Positions 8,415-11,610 of a DNA stretch of 11,610 nucleotides are shown piece by piece. The position numbers were made by a program, and so were the translations under genes. The notes under the pieces were generated by a model. The model was not told where the DNA came from. It was given only the letters and a program-made list of their open reading frames with translations, and did no database searches. The DNA comes from B21-G16 sp003644825 [NCBI: Candidatus Zhuqueibacterota bacterium] (GTDB lineage: Bacteria > SM23-31 > B21-G16), in contig QNDJ01000016.1 in NCBI GenBank assembly GCA_003644825.1, positions 1 through 11,610 of the forward strand, written 5' to 3'. Numbering within the stretch: position 1 is the first letter of the stretch; the number at the start of each line of letters is the position of its first letter.

Positions 8415-11400
8415 TTATTCAATTTTAACATCCAAACAAAGACCCTGTAATTCCCTGACCAGTACATTGAAAGATTCAGGTATCCCTGCTTCTGGAAGGT
8501 TTTCCCCCTTGACAATTGCTTCATAAATCTTGGAACGCCCGTTCACATCATCTGATTTCACAGTTAAAATCTCCTGAAGTGTATAAGCCGCCCCATAAGC
8601 TTCAAGTGCCCATACCTCCATCTCACCAAATCTCTGTCCACCAAATTGAGCTTTTCCACCAAGAGGCTGTTGCGTAATTAACGAATACGGACCTATTGAA
8701 CGAGCATGAATCTTATCCTCTACAAGATGCAGCAATTTCATCATATATATATAACCAACAGTAATCTCTTTGTCGAATTTCTCACCAGTTTTTCCATCAT
8801 ACAAAACTGTTTTTCCATTTAATGGAACATCAGCTTTCTTAAGAATTTCCTGAATCTCCTCCAAGGTAGCTCCATCAAAAACAGGTGTCGAAAAATATAC
8901 TCCCAATTTCTTCGCAGCCCATCCAAGAATAGTCTCAAATATCTGTCCAAGATTCATCCTTGAAGGAACACCAAGAGGGTTCAATACTATATCTACTGGT
9001 GTACCATCTTCAAGATAAGGCATATCCTCAACAGGAACTATCTTTGCAATAACACCTTTGTTTCCATGCCTTCCAGCCATCTTATCACCAACCTGAAGTT
9101 TTCTTTTCTTGGCAATATACACTTTAGCCAGCTGAACTATACCCGGAGGAAGTTCATCACCAACAACTATTTTATACTTTTCTTTTTTAAGCTCTTCCTC
9201 ATAGTCATTTCTTTTTTCATTATATTTCTTCATAATCAATTTTACAATCTCATTAGTTTTTTCATCTGTAGTCCATTCACAATTGTAGCTGAACCGTTCA
9301 AAATGAAGCTTTTTTAAAACTTCTTTTGTAAGTTTAGTACCTTCTTTAACAGCAAACACATCTGATTCCTTATCATATATCTCTTTAGCTTCTTTTCCTT
9401 CCAGAACAATCAACATTTTTTCTTTTAATTTTTTATTTAATTCATTAATATTTTTCTTAAAATTTTTCTCAAGTTCATCTATTTTCTTTTTATCTTCCTT
9501 TTTTGTTCCGTGGTCTTTGTTTTTTCTGGAGAAAAGTTTCGTATCAACCACAATTCCGTTCATCCCCGGAGGAGCTTTTAAAGAAGCATCTTTTACATCT
9601 CCTGCCTTATCTCCAAAAATAGCCTTTAAAAGTTTCTCTTCAGGAGTAGGGTCTGTTTCACCTTTAGGGGTAACCTTACCAACAATAATATCACCCGCTT
9701 TTACCTCTGCACCAACCCTGATAATACCATTTTCATCAAGGTTCTTTGTTGCTTCCTCACTTACATTAGGAATTTCTCTTGTAAGCTCTTCCTCACCTCT
9801 CTTTGTATCCCTGACCTGGAGTTCGAATTCTTCAATATGTATTGAAGTATAAATATCTTCCTGAACAACCTTTTCACTAATAACTATTGCATCCTCAAAA
9901 TTATATCCCCGCCACGGCATAAAAGCTACAAGAAGATTTCTACCCAGTGAAAGTTCACCTTTATTGGTTGCACAACCGTCTGCCAGAATATCTCCTTTCT
10001 TAACTTTATCACCGACTTTTACAAGTGGTTTTTGATTTATACAGGTATCCTGATTTGTCCTGAAAAATTTTATTAACTTGTATTTCCTGATTTTGTTTTC
10101 ATCAAAACTGGCTAACTTTTCAATTTCTGATAAATCTCTTTTATCCTCCATCTCTATCACAATTTCATCAGCCGAAACATCGATAACTGTTCCATCAACA
10201 TCTGATATAATCAAAGTTCTTGAGTCCCGGGCAACCTTTTTCTCCAGGCCGGTCCCAACAAGGGGTGGCTCTGGTCTCATCAGTGGCACTGATTGCCTCT
10301 GCATATTAGAGCCCATCAATGCCCTATTCGCATCATCATGCTCAAGAAACGGAATAAGAGCCGCTGCTGCACTCACAATCTGTTTAGGTGAAACATCCAT
10401 ATATTTTACCCTTGAAGGTGAAACTACTGGAAAATCACCTTTAATTCTCGCTTTTATTCGTTCCCTTTTAAAAGTACCATCTTTAGAAATTGGAGCATTG
10501 GCTTGAGCTATAACATTAAAATCTTCATCATCAGCAGTAAGATACTCAATTTCATCAGTTACTTTACCATCAATTACCTTTCTATATGGTGTCTCCAGAA
10601 AACCATACTCGTTTATTCTTGCATATAAACACATCGAAGAAATAAGACCGATATTAGGTCCCTCAGGTGTTTCAATCGGACATAACCTCCCATAGTGGGT
10701 ATAATGAACATCTCTAACTTCAAAACCAGCCCTTTCTCTTGTTAATCCACCCGGACCAAGAGCACTGAACCTTCGTTTATGAGTTAGCTCCGCTAATGGA
10801 TTAGTCTGGTCCATAAACTGAGAAAGCTGACTCGTGCCAAAAAATGTGTTAATTACCGATGAAATAGTCCTAGCATTTACAAGGTCCTGAGGTGTTAAAT
10901 TTTCCTTATCTCTCAGGTTCATTCGCTCTTTTATAGTCCTTGCCATCCTGGCAAGTCCAACACTAAATTGAGTCTGAAGTTGTTCACCAACTGTCCTGAT
11001 TCTTCTATTTCCAAGATGGTCAATATCATCAGTATTAATAACATTTCCTTTTATCCTAATTAAAAACTTAATAATCGAAATTATATCCTCTCGTGTGAGG
11101 ACTGTGGTATCTTCAGGAATTTTAAGCCCAAGCTTTTTATTTAGTCTGTGTCTTCCAACTTTACCAAGATCATACTTTTTCTGGTTAAAAAACATTCTCT
11201 CTATGAGATTTCGAGCCGTTTCTACATCTGGAGCTTCACCAGAACGAAGTTGTTTATAAATCAATTCCAGTGCATCCTTTTCTGTTTTGGAACTATCCTT
11301 TCTCAAAGTATTAAGAATAATATTCGGAGTATTCTCCGAAACAGGTTTTACAAGTTCAATTTTTTCAATCCCTTCTTTCTTAAGAACATCAAGAATTCCC

Positions 11401-11610
11401 TGGTCAAATTCCATATCTTTTTCAGCAAGTATTTCTCCAGTTTCTTCTTTCACAATTTCAGTAATAAGCTGTCTGCCAAAATATTTTTCAATCTTCGGAG
11501 ATGAAAGTTTAACCTCATCTACAAGATTAAATAAACTTAAAATATCTTTGTCTTTAGCAAATCCCAGTGCCCTTAATAATGTAGTAGCAGGAAACTTCTT
11601 ACGCCTATCA
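8415..11610 (-). CDS. rpoB: DNA-directed RNA polymerase subunit beta, 5' end cut by window edge
   Basis: Second-largest catalytic subunit of RNA polymerase. The frame is open to the right edge (last whole codon at 11607-11609), giving 1,064 residues. The first ones, [17 protein letters not shown], match beta about 200 residues from its N-terminus, so roughly 200 codons lie outside. The GTG at 11453 is internal. The rifampicin-binding region at about 10740-10850 reads [19 protein letters not shown], then [13 protein letters not shown], followed by [20 protein letters not shown]. The main sensitive residues (E. coli S512, Q513, D516, H526, R529, S531) are conserved, with Thr at N518. Further blocks are [16 protein letters not shown] (about 9870-9920), [12 protein letters not shown] (about 9056-9096) and the C-terminal [20 protein letters not shown], which contacts beta'. 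A lysine-rich, coiled-coil-like insert at about 9180-9505 corresponds to the SI2 region of Gram-negative beta. Stop is TAA, 18 bp before rpoC. Confidence 0.98.
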   Translation of the reverse strand, partial: DRRKKFPATTLLRALGFAKDKDILSLFNLVDEVKLSSPKIEKYFGRQLITEIVKEETGEILAEKDMEFDQGILDVLKKEGIEKIELVKPVSENTPNIILNTLRKDSSKTEKDALELIYKQLRSGEAPDVETARNLIERMFFNQKKYDLGKVGRHRLNKKLGLKIPEDTTVLTREDIISIIKFLIRIKGNVINTDDIDHLGNRRIRTVGEQLQTQFSVGLARMARTIKERMNLRDKENLTPQDLVNARTISSVINTFFGTSQLSQFMDQTNPLAELTHKRRFSALGPGGLTRERAGFEVRDVHYTHYGRLCPIETPEGPNIGLISSMCLYARINEYGFLETPYRKVIDGKVTDEIEYLTADDEDFNVIAQANAPISKDGTFKRERIKARIKGDFPVVSPSRVKYMDVSPKQIVSAAAALIPFLEHDDANRALMGSNMQRQSVPLMRPEPPLVGTGLEKKVARDSRTLIISDVDGTVIDVSADEIVIEMEDKRDLSEIEKLASFDENKIRKYKLIKFFRTNQDTCINQKPLVKVGDKVKKGDILADGCATNKGELSLGRNLLVAFMPWRGYNFEDAIVISEKVVQEDIYTSIHIEEFELQVRDTKRGEEELTREIPNVSEEATKNLDENGIIRVGAEVKAGDIIVGKVTPKGETDPTPEEKLLKAIFGDKAGDVKDASLKAPPGMNGIVVDTKLFSRKNKDHGTKKEDKKKIDELEKNFKKNINELNKKLKEKMLIVLEGKEAKEIYDKESDVFAVKEGTKLTKEVLKKLHFERFSYNCEWTTDEKTNEIVKLIMKKYNEKRNDYEEELKKEKYKIVVGDELPPGIVQLAKVYIAKKRKLQVGDKMAGRHGNKGVIAKIVPVEDMPYLEDGTPVDIVLNPLGVPSRMNLGQIFETILGWAAKKLGVYFSTPVFDGATLEEIQEILKKADVPLNGKTVLYDGKTGEKFDKEITVGYIYMMKLLHLVEDKIHARSIGPYSLITQQPLGGKAQFGGQRFGEMEVWALEAYGAAYTLQEILTVKSDDVNGRSKIYEAIVKGENLPEAGIPESFNVLVRELQGLCLDVKIE

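Noticed and set aside
10078-10506. Open frame of 142 codons on the + strand
   Set aside because: Ser/Thr/Leu-rich translation opposite conserved rpoB; the composition is what the complement of an ordinary coding frame gives.
11451-11453. GTG at 11453 as the start of rpoB
   Set aside because: The frame continues upstream to the window edge with clear beta-subunit sequence ([14 protein letters not shown]), so the GTG is an internal valine.
1-11610. Hidden mobile element, intein, CRISPR array or novel defence system
   Set aside because: Every protein is collinear with its core family except for known lineage-type inserts. No splicing motifs, terminal inverted repeats or spaced direct repeats were seen, and no spacer exceeds 39 bases.

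Overview
The window is a stretch of one bacterial transcription/translation operon, read entirely on the minus strand. In transcription order (right to left) it holds the C-terminal ~1,064 codons of rpoB (RNA polymerase beta), complete rpoC (beta'), rpsL (ribosomal protein S12), rpsG (S7) and fusA (EF-G), and the first 363 codons of tuf (EF-Tu). Gaps between genes are only 11 to 39 bases, so the six genes very probably share one transcript. Nothing longer than 39 bases is non-coding. I see no RNA gene, mobile element, CRISPR array, intein, intron or strong terminator.

The organism is a bacterium of low to moderate G+C. Its polymerase is of Gram-negative type: RpoC has an insert of about 180 residues splitting the trigger loop (SI3-like), and RpoB has a charged SI2-like insert before the [12 protein letters not shown] block. 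Several details recall, from memory, the Bacteroidetes/Chlorobi-related (FCB) lineages and allied candidate phyla. These are the rifampicin-region wording ([30 protein letters not shown]) and a doubled PGDTG element near the RpoC C-terminus. This placement is an inference and would need a tree.

Region by region: 1-1091 is tuf, cut by the window edge. 1092-1130 is the longest spacer, with a strong Shine-Dalgarno sequence and an AT-only imperfect inverted repeat. 1131-3227 is fusA, 3253-3723 rpsG, 3735-4109 rpsL and 4125-8396 rpoC (UUG start). 8415 to the right edge is rpoB, whose start lies outside.

The genes work together in gene expression. RpoB and RpoC form the two-subunit catalytic core of RNA polymerase. 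S12 and S7 are 30S proteins at the decoding centre and at the head/E site. EF-Tu delivers aminoacyl-tRNA and EF-G drives translocation. This is a core housekeeping locus and I find no undescribed system in it. The points worth a second look are the extreme codon choice of tuf, a four-cysteine metal-site-like insert in EF-Tu, the duplicated element and E/K tail of RpoC, and two start-site questions.
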